Source of the DNA: CBDESM01 sp965205165
Lineage (GTDB): Bacteria; Chloroflexota; Dehalococcoidia; Bin125
NCBI GenBank assembly: GCA_965205165.1
Contig: OZ242037.1
Location: forward strand, 2,604,001 to 2,668,000
DNA length: 64,000 bases
Direction of reading: 5' to 3'
Part shown: piece by piece, positions 1 through 8,588 of the stretch
Layout: every line of letters begins with the position of its first letter
Position numbering within the stretch: the stretch's first letter is position 1
Position numbers and translations under genes: made by a program
The notes under the pieces: generated by a model
Told to the model about the DNA's origin: nothing
Database searches by the model: none
The model's input: only the letters and a program-made list of their open reading frames with translations

Positions 1-875
1 CCGTCGTAGCGCCCCCCCGCCAGCACCGTCACCTGCGAACCCGCCTGCTCCGTCGGCACGATCTCGAACACCGTGTGCGCGTAGTAATCGAGCCCCCTCA
101 CCAGCGTCGGCCGCTCCTCGAAGGGGATGCCCAAGGCCGCCAAGTGGCACTTGACGGCGTCGTAGTAGGCCGCCGATTCGGGGCTCAGGCAATCGGCGAG
201 CAGCGGCGCGTCCGCTTGGAACGGGCGGGTGCGGTCTTCCTTGCTGTCGAGCAGGCGCAGCGGCGCCCGGTCGAAGCGGGCGCGGTCTTCGGGCGCGATT
301 TCATCAAGGTGGGGGCGGAAGTGGTCTTGCAGCTGCGGCACGTAGCGGCGGCGGTCTTCGAGGTCGCCGATGCTGTTGATCAGCAGGACGAGGTTGCGCA
401 GGCCGAGCGTTTCGGCGATCCGCCAGCCGAGGTCGATCACCTCCGCGTCCAGCGCCGGATCGCGCAGGCCGATCGCTTCGACCCCGAACTGCGTGTGCTG
501 CCGCAGCCGCCCCGCCTGCGGGCGCTCGTAGCGGAACATCGGCAACCGGTAGGCGAGTTTGACCGGCTGCGGCAGATTCGCCATCCCGTGCTGCAGGTAG
601 GCGCGGCAGACCGAGGCCGTCCCCTCCGGCCGCAGCGCCAGCCGATCCCCCCCGCGATCCTCGAACACGTACATCTCTTTCTCGACGATGTCCGTGCCCT
701 CCCCGGCCCCGCGCGCGAACAGATCGGCCGCCTCGAAGGTCGGCGGCTCGATCAGGCCGTAGCCCGCGAGCCGCGCTTGGGCGCGCGCGACGGACGCGAC
801 ATGGTCGTGCAGGGGGAATTCGTCCGGCAGGAGGTCGCGGGTGCCGCGGGGAGACTGGTACATGGGCGGGCTCAT
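1..875 (-). CDS. hisS: Histidyl-tRNA synthetase, N-terminal part (cut by window edge)
   Basis: Class II aminoacyl-tRNA synthetase that charges tRNA-His in the cytoplasm. The minus strand reads MSPPMYQSPRGTRDLLPDE, then motif 2 around MFRYERPQAGRLRQHTQFG, the histidine A motif VRGLDYYAHTVFEI, and ends inside the GGRYDG signature exactly at position 1, so about 290 of the usual ~420 residues are present. The start is 875 or, four codons later, 863 (MYQSPRGT); neither has a clear Shine-Dalgarno. It is divergent from the coiled-coil gene at 908 with only 32 nt between them. Identity is sure; only the start is uncertain. Confidence 0.95.
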   Translation of the reverse strand, partial: MSPPMYQSPRGTRDLLPDEFPLHDHVASVARAQARLAGYGLIEPPTFEAADLFARGAGEGTDIVEKEMYVFEDRGGDRLALRPEGTASVCRAYLQHGMANLPQPVKLAYRLPMFRYERPQAGRLRQHTQFGVEAIGLRDPALDAEVIDLGWRIAETLGLRNLVLLINSIGDLEDRRRYVPQLQDHFRPHLDEIAPEDRARFDRAPLRLLDSKEDRTRPFQADAPLLADCLSPESAAYYDAVKCHLAALGIPFEERPTLVRGLDYYAHTVFEIVPTEQAGSQVTVLAGGRYD

Positions 876-895
876 CGTAGCAACGGCCCGGGCTG

Positions 896-901
896 TAGGA
901 T
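896..901 (+). promoter_or_regulatory. -10 element TAGGAT, leaderless start
   Basis: TAGGAT is followed by six bases and then the ATG at 908, so transcription would begin at or next to the start codon. It matches the TAnnnT pattern seen upstream of many genes here; no -35 is obvious. Confidence 0.45.
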
Positions 902-907
902 TGGGGC

Positions 908-1399
908 ATGGCGATCAGGGCGAACCGGCTGCGCGGCGTGTTCCTCCGGCGCGGATGGCGCGAGGAAGACGCGAACGAGCTCGTCGAGCTCGACTCCGAG
1001 GCCAACGCCGAAACGCTGCAAGCGGCGATCGACGAGCTGGAAGCGCGGATCGAGCGCGAGCGCGAGTCGGCCCGGGAGCAGGCGCGCCACGAGCGCGAGC
1101 TGGCCGCCGCCGAGCGGGCCCGCTTGGATGACAAGCTGGAGAGTGGCTACGAGCGGCTGCTCGCCGAGATCCGCAGCGGCAACCAACGGCTCGGACAGAG
1201 GATGGACCTGTTCGAGCAGCAGTTGCAACTGCTCAAGGAGCAGCTGAAGTTGCTTGAGCAGAAGATCGAGCAGGAGGGCAAGTTGTCGGATGAGCGGATG
1301 CGGCGGCGCTTCGCGCAGCAAGGGCTGGGGCTGGCGGGCTTGATCCTCGGAGTCGCGGGGATCATGGCAGGGCTGGCCGCAGCGGGCGTCTTCGGCTGA
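908..1399 (+). CDS. Coiled-coil protein with C-terminal membrane anchor
   Basis: 163 residues. Residues ~35-130 are almost continuous charged heptads (many E/R/L/Q, for example LLKEQLKLLEQKIEQEG), predicted coiled coil, followed by one hydrophobic segment at ~140-160 (LGLAGLILGVAGIMAGLAAA) at the extreme C-terminus. The architecture resembles DUF1640/CCDC90-like small membrane-anchored coiled-coil proteins, but I cannot assign the family. The start is the ATG seven bases after TAGGAT with no strong ribosome site, consistent with a leaderless mRNA. Its stop overlaps the next ATG (TGATG), so the two are co-translated and are paralogues over their C-terminal halves. Confidence 0.75.
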   Translation: MAIRANRLRGVFLRRGWREEDANELVELDSEANAETLQAAIDELEARIERERESAREQARHERELAAAERARLDDKLESGYERLLAEIRSGNQRLGQRMDLFEQQLQLLKEQLKLLEQKIEQEGKLSDERMRRRFAQQGLGLAGLILGVAGIMAGLAAAGVFG

Positions 1400-1632
1400 T
1401 GGGGCGGGCTGGCGCGGGCGACAAGGCGGAGAGCAGCTACGACCGGCTGCTCGCCGAGTTCGGCAACATCGGACAGGGGATTGATCGGCTTGGGCAGAAG
1501 ATCAGCCAGAGCGCCGATCTGTCGGACAAGCTATTTGCGCGGCGGCTTCTGCAGCAGGGGTTCTGGCTGGCGGGGGTGATCATCGGGGCGGGGGTCATGG
1601 TGTCGCTGGTGCTGGCGGGCGTCTTCTCTTGA
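1399..1632 (+). CDS. Short paralogue of the preceding coiled-coil membrane protein
   Basis: 77 residues. SSYDRLLAEF, RLGQKI, LSDKLFARRLLQQG and the final hydrophobic segment with LVLAGVFS align with SGYERLLAEI, RLGQRM, LSDERMRRRFAQQG and AGVFG of the upstream protein, so it is an N-terminally shortened tandem copy. The ATG shares one base with the upstream TGA. Its own TGA lies inside the promoter region of the next transcription unit. Function unknown; probably a hetero-oligomer partner of the longer protein (inference). Confidence 0.7.
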   Translation: MGRAGAGDKAESSYDRLLAEFGNIGQGIDRLGQKISQSADLSDKLFARRLLQQGFWLAGVIIGAGVMVSLVLAGVFS

Positions 1633-1659
1633 CCGGGTGCGCCTGCTGATTGATATAAT
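1629..1659 (+). promoter_or_regulatory. Promoter with extended -10 (TGATATAAT)
   Basis: A perfect TATAAT at 1654-1659 preceded by TG at the extended -10 position, with TTGACC at 1629-1634 (19-nt spacer). It predicts a start near 1666 and a leader of about 170 nt before the ATG at 1838. This is the strongest -10 I found in the window. Confidence 0.65.
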
Positions 1660-1713
1660 GAACCCCGGCGCGGTGCCCGGATGGGGCATCCCAGTTGGCG
1701 GGAGAGGTGAGCC

Positions 1714-1800
1714 ATGCTTCGCTGCTTGACTGCTGTTCCGGTTCGCGCTTCGGGAAATCGCGGAAAAGACGGGGGGGGGGGGGGGGGGGGGCACTGCTGA
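1714..1800 (+). CDS. Upstream open reading frame carrying the poly-G run
   Basis: An ATG with a strong ribosome site (GGGAGAGG ending six bases before it) opens a frame of 28 codons that runs through the G tract as seven glycines and stops at 1798. If the tract had 20 G, the frame would continue without a stop into the ATG at 1838 and fuse 41 residues to the secreted protein. With 22 G it would stop at a TGA overlapping that ATG (ATGA), giving translational coupling. With the 21 G present it terminates 38 nt short. Being translated is an inference from the ribosome site. Confidence 0.45.
   Translation: MLRCLTAVPVRASGNRGKDGGGGGGGHC
1771..1791 (+). repeat. Homopolymeric run of 21 G
   Basis: Twenty-one consecutive G lie in the 5' leader of the secreted-protein gene, 46 nt before its ATG. 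Such tracts change length by slipped-strand mispairing and drive phase variation of surface proteins in other bacteria. Length in an assembly is unreliable for such a run. Confidence 0.85.
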
Positions 1801-1837
1801 CCGCTCCGGTACGGGGCGGTTTGACGGGAGGCCTCCG

Positions 1838-4800
1838 ATGATCGCCTCCAAGCGATGGAACGGGGCTTGGGCGCGGCGGGCCGGACTGCTGGCGCTGGCT
1901 ATCGCGCTGCTCGCCGGCGGCTGGCTGATCTTGGCGCCCGCGCCGGCCAATGCCGATGGCGGCACCAACACCTTCAACTCCGGCAACTGGGACCCGCAGA
2001 TCCGGCCGTCCGGCGAAAGCGGGAACGCCTGCACCAACACCCGCTCCTACGCCGCCAACGGCGGATCGAACTCCGTCGTCTTCCGCACCACGACCAACAA
2101 TTCGGCATGCAGTCTGAGCGGAGGTCGCAATCCCGCAACCGCGAACTGGCCGCGGTACGAGATCAAAGTGGCCTCGGCCAGCGGACAGCACGGCTCGACA
2201 TCGGCCATCCCCGGCGCGAACATCACCTACGTCTCCGGCCTCGCCTCCGGGACCGGCTCGTGGCGGAACGTGGCCGGAACCACCTACAACTACCGCTCCG
2301 CCGGCATCTCGGGCGCATTGGATTCCGGCCAGATCGGCTACGACGGATCCGCCAACGATCTCTCAGCCACCTTCACCGTGCCCGTCACGCATGTGGGAAC
2401 CGCCTACCTCAGGTTCACGCTGGTGGGCCAGCCCCTTGGGATCTTCATGACGCACGAGCATGTTGAACTCGCCTACTCCGACCCGCATGTGGCGGCCGTC
2501 CCGCTGGCCGTGCCGCAGAGCTCGGGCGGCACCTTGGTCACCGGCGACCTCTCAACCGCGACCCGCACCTACGCCGCCAGCGCCGCATCGCAGCGGGCCC
2601 GCGTCTTCCTGCGCGACGACTGGCACTCCAACACCTACACGGCGACCGAAACCAACGTCGCCCGCAGCGCCTTCGATTCCGCCACGATCAAGGTCACCAG
2701 CGACGCCGCCGGGGCAACCGTGATCACCGGCGCCAAGATCTCCTCGGATGCCGCGGGCGCGACCGCGATCGCCGCCTGCACCGAGACCTCCGCCGGCAAC
2801 ACCTGCACGATCACCAGCGCCAACTTCCCGCAAGCTTCGGGCATGAACCCCAAGACCGTCCCGCAGGACATCCACTTCTCCGTGCCCGGCAGCCACACCG
2901 GCTCCGCCTACCTGGTCATCACCACGGCCAAGTCCGGCTTGACCGCCCGCAGCTTCGCGCTCCAGTACGACGCCCCGCCCGTCCAAACGGACTCGCCGCT
3001 GGTGCGCATCTCGGCGACCGATCCGGACCTCTGCGCGGAAGACTGCACGGCCCCGTCGATCAAGCGCGGCACCCCCGCCGGGTTCATTACGCGGGTGCTG
3101 CCGGACCCGGACAGCGGCGCAAGCGCCGTCACCTACGCCGACCTCGCCCCCGCCGATGCCCTGAAACTGGGCGCGACCAACGGGACGATCGTGCATGAGG
3201 ACCTCTGCCCGCATGTCTCCTCGCACCCGCTCGACACGACGCCGATGGCGTCCTCGGGCAGCTGCACGATCTCCCGTGCCGCGCTGATGCGCTTCCAAGG
3301 CGCAACGAGCATGTCGGCGGCGGTGAAGCCGTTTGAAGCGGTCTACATCGCAGGATCGGCCGCGAGCGGAAGCGCGGAGGCGGTCTGGAAGATCGGCGGA
3401 ACCGGCGAACAAAAAATGATCACGTTCACCCACACCGCGGCATCCGATCTGATCTTGCCGGAGGCGTTCATGGACTGGGCGGACGCAGGGCGGAACTACG
3501 CGAATGCCAAGCCGACGGTCCTGTTCGCGGTAGGCCGGCCGCCCAATGCGGAGGGGTTTAGTTTTGCGCAGTCGGTGCTAGCCGCACTCTTTTTGCAGTC
3601 GAACGTGCCGCACGCGATGCCCAGCGGAGTGGCATGGGTGCGGTTCGATGAGCTGGTCGCCGACAAAGCGGTGGAGCTGTCGATCAACCAAGGCACGATC
3701 TCATACGGGCAGACGGAATGCACGCCGTCGGACGACGGCTGCACGATCACGCTGTCGCGCCAGCAGCTGCGGGACGGAACATCGGCGACGGACGATACGG
3801 ATCTGACCGGCAACATGCGCGTGGAGTACACGCTGCCGCTGAATGCGGCGGAGCCGACCGTGCTGACTGTCAGGTCGTGGGCGGTCGGTGGGAGGGGGCC
3901 GTCTAGGTCGGGCTTGAGGCTCTCAGATACGGCCGTGAGTCGCCCGGTCGGGTCGGCGACGGCACCGGACGACGCCGACGGGCTGATCGCGCCGAGTCAG
4001 ACCGTGGGGATCGCGGCCGGATTCACGGTGGCGGTGGACGCCACCGGAGCGGGCTGGGGCTGCGCCGGATTCGGGTCCTCGTTCATCGAGTTGACCGGAC
4101 CGCAGACGCTCGTAGAGGGCTGCACCCTCGCCCGCTCGACCGAGGATCCGCCCGGCGCCCCCGTGCCCTCATCGGGCTGGCTGACGAGCGACTCGTACCT
4201 GGTGATCACCGGGCCGGCCACGTTCGCCGACGGCGGCGGCAAGCGGCTGCGCTTGGGCAGCACTTGGGATCGCCTGCGCTGCGGCCCGGCCAGGGCGCAG
4301 GGCGCGACCGACGCCGGAGGCCGGGACGTCGCCTGCTGGGTCACCAACGCCGACGGCGACCGCCCGCGCATTCTGGTCGAGGCCGGAGCCGCCTCGGACA
4401 TCAAGATCACCACGAGCCTGGAGATCGTCGAAGGCCGCACCCTGCGCCTGTTCACCGGCCCCGGCGCGGAGCTGCCCCTGAACCGCTACGCCAGCGCGGC
4501 CGCGTTCGACCTGCCGAGCACGGTCTTCGGCTCCGGCACGCTGAAGGTCGGTTCGGTCAAGGAGCTCGCGACCGTCCGCCTCTCCCGCGCGCCGCAGAAC
4601 GGTATCGTGCCGACCGGCCCGGTCCGCGCCGCAACCCCGACCCAGCTGCGGCTGGTGCTGCTCAACGAGAACGGCGGAGCCACCCGCCTGGCCGCCGTGT
4701 CGTCGATCACCGTGACGGCGTCCGGCGGCGGCACGCTGGGCGGGCCGTACTGCGCGACTGCGGCCAGCTGCACGATCCGGACGGCGGGCAGCGCGCTGGC

Positions 4801-5914
4801 CGAAGCGACGGGGGCGAATCCGAGCACGACCGCGGCCATTGCCCTGACCTACACCCCGCCGGCCAAGCCCGGCACCGCGACGGTCCGCGCAGCCGTAGTC
4901 GGCACCGACGGAACGTCGTTCACCGAGCAACTGGAGCTGACGATCTCGGGCTCGGCAACCGAGCTGTCGGTCGGGCAAGCGATGCCCCGCGTGCATTCCT
5001 CCGCCACCGCAAACGACGACCGCGACACGATCAAGATTCCCGTGACCGCGCAGGACGCGAACGGAAACGCCGCTCGGATGCCGCTGAACGTCACCGCGAC
5101 CGTGCGCGGCCCGGACGACGCGGCGCTGCCGGCGGGCAGCCACACCGCGGAGGTGCAGTGCGAGGGCGGCGAGAACGAAGCGCGCCTGGCTTGCAACATC
5201 GTCGTGACGGTCACGGCCGACGCCGCCTCCCCGCTCGCATCGGGCGAATACACGGCGACCCTGACCGGCAGCGAAATCGCCGCCGTACGCGCATCATTCG
5301 CAGTCGCCGGCCCGGCAGATGCCGTCACCCTGGAAATCCCCGAAGCGCTCGGCGACTTGGCCGAAAGCTTCAGCGCCACGGCCCGCGCCGTCGACAAGTC
5401 CGGCCAGTCCGTGGCCGACGGAACCTGGGTGGAGTTCTCGACCACCGCTACTCAAGGCGGCTCGCCGACCGCGATCGTGACGGCCCCGCCGGCGCTGGAC
5501 CACGACGGCAGCGAAAGCACCCCGCGCCTGCGCCGCAGCGCAACCAAGAACGGCGAGGCCGCGGCCACCGTGACCATCGTCGGACGCGGCGTCTCCGTGC
5601 TCACCGCCACCGTCGGCGGCAAGTTCGCCAACCAGCCCGTCGACACCCGCGGCGCATCCTCCCCGCAGGATCAGGTGATCGAAGCGGCCGACCCCAACGC
5701 CGCTCCGGCCGCCGGCGCGCCCGCGACCTACCGCGGCGCCACAGCCGCCTCCGCCTCCGAGCTGCTGGCCATGGGCCCCGACGACGCGGTCATCGTCTGG
5801 CTCTGGAACGGCAAGACCTGGCTCCGCTACGCCGAAGCCGACGGACAGCCCCTGCCCGGCTCCGTCGACTTCGCCATCCTCCCCGACGACCTCATCTGGT
5901 TCGGCGGCGCTTAG
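1838..5914 (+). CDS. Large secreted surface protein (1358 aa)
   Basis: The N-terminus has a Sec signal: positive region MIASKRWNGAWARR, a hydrophobic core (LLALAIALLAGGWLI) and likely cleavage near ANA-DGG. The mature part is low in lysine and rich in Ala, Thr, Ser and Gly, with many short beta-strand-like stretches and repeated paired cysteines (for example CTETSAGNTCTI and CTPSDDGCTITL), suggesting tandem immunoglobulin- or invasin-like sandwiches. The last ~75 residues form a distinct tail with WLWNGKTWLRY and DDLIWFGG. The ATG has GGGAGG at 1826-1831. No catalytic motif recognised; likely extracellular or envelope-attached. Expression may be altered by the upstream G tract. Confidence 0.8.
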   Translation: MIASKRWNGAWARRAGLLALAIALLAGGWLILAPAPANADGGTNTFNSGNWDPQIRPSGESGNACTNTRSYAANGGSNSVVFRTTTNNSACSLSGGRNPATANWPRYEIKVASASGQHGSTSAIPGANITYVSGLASGTGSWRNVAGTTYNYRSAGISGALDSGQIGYDGSANDLSATFTVPVTHVGTAYLRFTLVGQPLGIFMTHEHVELAYSDPHVAAVPLAVPQSSGGTLVTGDLSTATRTYAASAASQRARVFLRDDWHSNTYTATETNVARSAFDSATIKVTSDAAGATVITGAKISSDAAGATAIAACTETSAGNTCTITSANFPQASGMNPKTVPQDIHFSVPGSHTGSAYLVITTAKSGLTARSFALQYDAPPVQTDSPLVRISATDPDLCAEDCTAPSIKRGTPAGFITRVLPDPDSGASAVTYADLAPADALKLGATNGTIVHEDLCPHVSSHPLDTTPMASSGSCTISRAALMRFQGATSMSAAVKPFEAVYIAGSAASGSAEAVWKIGGTGEQKMITFTHTAASDLILPEAFMDWADAGRNYANAKPTVLFAVGRPPNAEGFSFAQSVLAALFLQSNVPHAMPSGVAWVRFDELVADKAVELSINQGTISYGQTECTPSDDGCTITLSRQQLRDGTSATDDTDLTGNMRVEYTLPLNAAEPTVLTVRSWAVGGRGPSRSGLRLSDTAVSRPVGSATAPDDADGLIAPSQTVGIAAGFTVAVDATGAGWGCAGFGSSFIELTGPQTLVEGCTLARSTEDPPGAPVPSSGWLTSDSYLVITGPATFADGGGKRLRLGSTWDRLRCGPARAQGATDAGGRDVACWVTNADGDRPRILVEAGAASDIKITTSLEIVEGRTLRLFTGPGAELPLNRYASAAAFDLPSTVFGSGTLKVGSVKELATVRLSRAPQNGIVPTGPVRAATPTQLRLVLLNENGGATRLAAVSSITVTASGGGTLGGPYCATAASCTIRTAGSALAEATGANPSTTAAIALTYTPPAKPGTATVRAAVVGTDGTSFTEQLELTISGSATELSVGQAMPRVHSSATANDDRDTIKIPVTAQDANGNAARMPLNVTATVRGPDDAALPAGSHTAEVQCEGGENEARLACNIVVTVTADAASPLASGEYTATLTGSEIAAVRASFAVAGPADAVTLEIPEALGDLAESFSATARAVDKSGQSVADGTWVEFSTTATQGGSPTAIVTAPPALDHDGSESTPRLRRSATKNGEAAATVTIVGRGVSVLTATVGGKFANQPVDTRGASSPQDQVIEAADPNAAPAAGAPATYRGATAASASELLAMGPDDAVIVWLWNGKTWLRYAEADGQPLPGSVDFAILPDDLIWFGGA

Positions 5915-5931
5915 CAGCGGCCGCTCGCACG

Positions 5932-5970
5932 GGGGCGATGGGATTCGGATCTCCGAATCCCATCGCTCCC
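5932..5970 (+). terminator. Long perfect hairpin after the surface-protein gene
   Basis: GCGATGGGATTCGGA at 5935-5949 pairs perfectly with 5952-5966, and the stem extends through flanking GGG/TCCC. There is no following T run, so it may be a non-canonical terminator or an mRNA 3'-end stabiliser. Confidence 0.5.
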
Positions 5971-5980
5971 GAACGGCGGA

Positions 5981-5986
5981 TAGAAT
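5981..5986 (+). promoter_or_regulatory. -10 element TAGAAT, leaderless start
   Basis: TAGAAT is followed by seven bases (TCGCGCG) and the ATG at 5994, so the transcript would start at the codon itself. Confidence 0.5.
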
Positions 5987-5993
5987 TCGCGCG

Positions 5994-7142
5994 ATGTCCG
6001 CCGAAGCCGCAAAGCAGCCCGTCCCCCGCGTCCCGCTCACCCGCCAGCGCATCGAGCGCGTCCGCGAAATGATCGTCGACGAGCTCGAAGCCGCCTGGCT
6101 CTACGACCGCATGGCCGAGACCACCGGCGACGCCCGCCTGATCGCCACGCTCAAGGAGATGGCCGCCTCCGAACGCGATCACGCCGCCCACTGGTGCGAC
6201 CTGATCGGCGACCGCAGCCTGCTCGAACACCCGCCCGCCCCTTCGCTCCGCCGCCGCCTGCTCGCCTGGCACGCCCGCCACCGCGGCTTCGACTTCGTCG
6301 TGGACCAGCTCCGCAAGGAGGAGCTGATCGACATCCGCAGGTACCAGAGCGACCCCGATTCGGGCACGCTCGCCCAAGAGGAGCGCGAACACCGCGCCAC
6401 CCTCGCCGCGATCGAAGCCGGCGACTCCCCCGCCGAACTCTCCCGCTCCGGCGCATCCTCCGCCGGCACCTTCCGCGCCGCCCTCTTCGGCCTCAACGAC
6501 GGCGTCGTCTCCAACCTCGCCCTGGTCGCCGGGGTCGCCGGAGTCGCCGCCGATTCCAACGCGATCCTCGTCGCCGGCATCGGCGGCTGGCTCGCCGGCG
6601 CCTTCTCGATGGCCGCCGGCGAGTACGTCTCCGTCCGCTCCCAGACCGAACTCGAAGAGCAGCAGCTCGCGCACGAAGCCGACGAGCTCGAACTCGACCC
6701 CGAAGAGGAGCAGCGCGAGCTCGTCGCGATCTACCGCTCCAAGGGCCTCTCGCCCGGCCTCGCCGAACAGGTCGCCGCCGAGCTGATGCAGAACCCGACC
6801 CAGGCCCTGCACACGATGGCCCGCGAGGAGCTCGGCTTCGACCCGCAGGACCTCGGCTCCCCCGTCGCCGCCGCCGCCGGATCCTTCCTCTCCTTCTCGG
6901 CCGGCGCGCTCGTCCCGATCCTGCCCTACATCGCCGCCGCCCTCGGCGGCTGGACCGTCGGCTACGTCGAGCTGGCCGCCGCGATCGCCATCGGCGCAAC
7001 CGTGCTCGCCGTCGCCGGCCTGCTCAGCAGCGTCGTCACCAGCCGTCACCCGCTCTACGCCTCGGCCCGCTCCGTCGCCATCGGGCTGCTCGCCACCGCC
7101 GCCACCTTCGGCATCGGCAGGCTGCTCCCGCTCGACCTCTGA
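5994..7142 (+). CDS. mbfA: Ferritin-like/VIT1 fusion iron transporter (MbfA type)
   Basis: 382 residues. Residues ~15-150 form a ferritin/rubrerythrin-like helical bundle with carboxylate and histidine ligands (EMIVDELEAAWLYDRM, SERDHAAHWCDL, QEEREHRATL). Residues ~160-380 are a VIT1/CCC1 membrane domain (FGLNDGVVSNLALVAGVAG, GAFSMAAGEYVSVRSQTE, AHEADELELDPEEE) with about five transmembrane helices. This order is that of membrane-bound ferritin A, an Fe(II)/Mn(II) exporter protecting against iron and peroxide stress in other bacteria. It appears monocistronic, with a leaderless start, and is convergent with the NYN cluster. Specific metal not determined. Confidence 0.85.
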   Translation: MSAEAAKQPVPRVPLTRQRIERVREMIVDELEAAWLYDRMAETTGDARLIATLKEMAASERDHAAHWCDLIGDRSLLEHPPAPSLRRRLLAWHARHRGFDFVVDQLRKEELIDIRRYQSDPDSGTLAQEEREHRATLAAIEAGDSPAELSRSGASSAGTFRAALFGLNDGVVSNLALVAGVAGVAADSNAILVAGIGGWLAGAFSMAAGEYVSVRSQTELEEQQLAHEADELELDPEEEQRELVAIYRSKGLSPGLAEQVAAELMQNPTQALHTMAREELGFDPQDLGSPVAAAAGSFLSFSAGALVPILPYIAAALGGWTVGYVELAAAIAIGATVLAVAGLLSSVVTSRHPLYASARSVAIGLLATAATFGIGRLLPLDL

Positions 7143-7155
7143 CCGCCGCTCAGCC

Positions 7156-8508
7156 TCAGGAGGCATCCTCGCCGAACAGCGCCCGCAGCGTCGCATTCGG
7201 GTCGTACTGATCCATCGCCACCGGCCGGAAGCGCCGCGGCAGCTTGTAGGAGAACGCCCCCACGTCGTCCTCCAAGTCGAGCTTCTCCAGCCAGTCCGCC
7301 CGCGAGTAGTCGGTCCGCATCTCGTCGACGAAGCCGATCACGCTGATCCGCCCGCCCCCGCCCGCCGCGTGCAGCGCCTCCAGCCGCGGCAGGTAGCCCC
7401 CGTCGTTCGAGACCACGCAGACGTCCCCCGCCCAGCGCATCTCCGTCAGCAAGTCCAGCATCTTGTTGATCGCCTCGTCCACCACCGGCCGCCGCGTCTC
7501 CCGCCCGCCGTCGATGGTCATGAACTCCGGCCGCAGGATCACCGAGCGGAAGCCCAGCTCCGCGTCGAGGTAGCGCGCGAACCCGGAGACCTGCTCGTTG
7601 AACTGCAGGTAGGCCGCGATGCCGACCGCCTCGCCCTCCGCCCGCTCCAGCGCGAACCGCTTCAACTCCGCCCAGCGCGGCCGCGTCTCCTGATTCAGGT
7701 GCTGCTTCCCCCCCAGCATGTCCGACAAGTGCCAGTCGATGTTCTCGCAATCGATCAGCACGACCGACTCCGACCCCCTCGCCCCCGGCGAGGCCGCCGC
7801 CCCGGCCGCCGTGGGCTCCTCCGCGGCCGCATCTTCATCGGCGCCCTCCGCCGCGCTCGATCGCATCGCCTCCTCGATCTCCTCGGTCAGCGCCCCGCCC
7901 AGCGGCGTCGCCGGCGCAGCCTCGCCCGGCGCCGGACCCGAGCGGTAGGTCGAGGGCACCGGACCCTCGAACGCCGTCGTGCCCGGCCCCTCGTAGATGC
8001 TCTCCGGCATCGCGCCCACGTCCCGCACGATGTCGCGGTACTCCAGCTCCGGATCCTCGATCGTCCGCCAGCCCGCGAAATGCACCACCGCGATGTTCCG
8101 CGTCGGCCCCGTATCCTCGTGCAGCAGCTCCCGCAGCGCCGACGTGATCTGCCCGAAGTAGCTGTCCCCGCCCGCGTAGACCAGATCGCAGTCCCGCTCC
8201 CGCAGCTCTCCCAGCAGCTGCACGATCCCCTGCTTGACCACCTCGAAGCCCTCGTCGTACGGCGACAGCTGCAGCTCGTAGCCGAACCCGCGCAGCGCGT
8301 GGTAGAACGACGCCGCCGTGTTGTGCTCGCGCTGGAAGTAGACCGCCTCGACCCTGCGCTCCCCGAACGCCTCCCACCCCGCGAAGTGCAGCAGCCGCGC
8401 GTAGTCCAGCCGCTCATGCCGCTCCGGACTCCGCCCCGCCACCTTCTGCGGCGCCCGGAACAGATCATCCCCATCCACGATCAAGCAGACCGCTCTCGCC
8501 TCGGACAT
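7156..8508 (-). CDS. Double NYN-domain putative ribonuclease (NYN-A)
   Basis: 450 residues from the ATG at 8508, chosen because AGGAGG lies 7 nt upstream; an earlier in-frame start contains that ribosome site. Two NYN/PIN-like domains are joined by an acidic, Ala-rich linker (~residues 205-255). Domain 1: VCLIVDGDDLF and DLVYAGGDSYFGQI. Domain 2: VVLIDCENIDWH, RRPVVDEAINKMLDLL and VCVVSNDGGYLPRLEAL. The first Asp and the S/G-x-D motif are kept in both, so metal-dependent RNase activity is plausible. It is the last gene of a four-gene same-strand set. Family (NYN/LabA-like) is recognised by motifs; target unknown. Confidence 0.75.
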   Translation of the reverse strand: MSEARAVCLIVDGDDLFRAPQKVAGRSPERHERLDYARLLHFAGWEAFGERRVEAVYFQREHNTAASFYHALRGFGYELQLSPYDEGFEVVKQGIVQLLGELRERDCDLVYAGGDSYFGQITSALRELLHEDTGPTRNIAVVHFAGWRTIEDPELEYRDIVRDVGAMPESIYEGPGTTAFEGPVPSTYRSGPAPGEAAPATPLGGALTEEIEEAMRSSAAEGADEDAAAEEPTAAGAAASPGARGSESVVLIDCENIDWHLSDMLGGKQHLNQETRPRWAELKRFALERAEGEAVGIAAYLQFNEQVSGFARYLDAELGFRSVILRPEFMTIDGGRETRRPVVDEAINKMLDLLTEMRWAGDVCVVSNDGGYLPRLEALHAAGGGGRISVIGFVDEMRTDYSRADWLEKLDLEDDVGAFSYKLPRRFRPVAMDQYDPNATLRALFGEDAS

Positions 8509-8588
8509 CCTGCAATCCTCCTTCATCGACCCCGGCGGCAATCCCGCCAGAGCACCCCGCACCGCCCAAGCCTACCCCCCGCCCCGCC

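Noticed and set aside
4264..6072. 602-codon plus-strand frame overlapping the surface protein
   Set aside because: The product is Arg-rich without domains, while the overlapping frame has a signal peptide and a good ribosome site.
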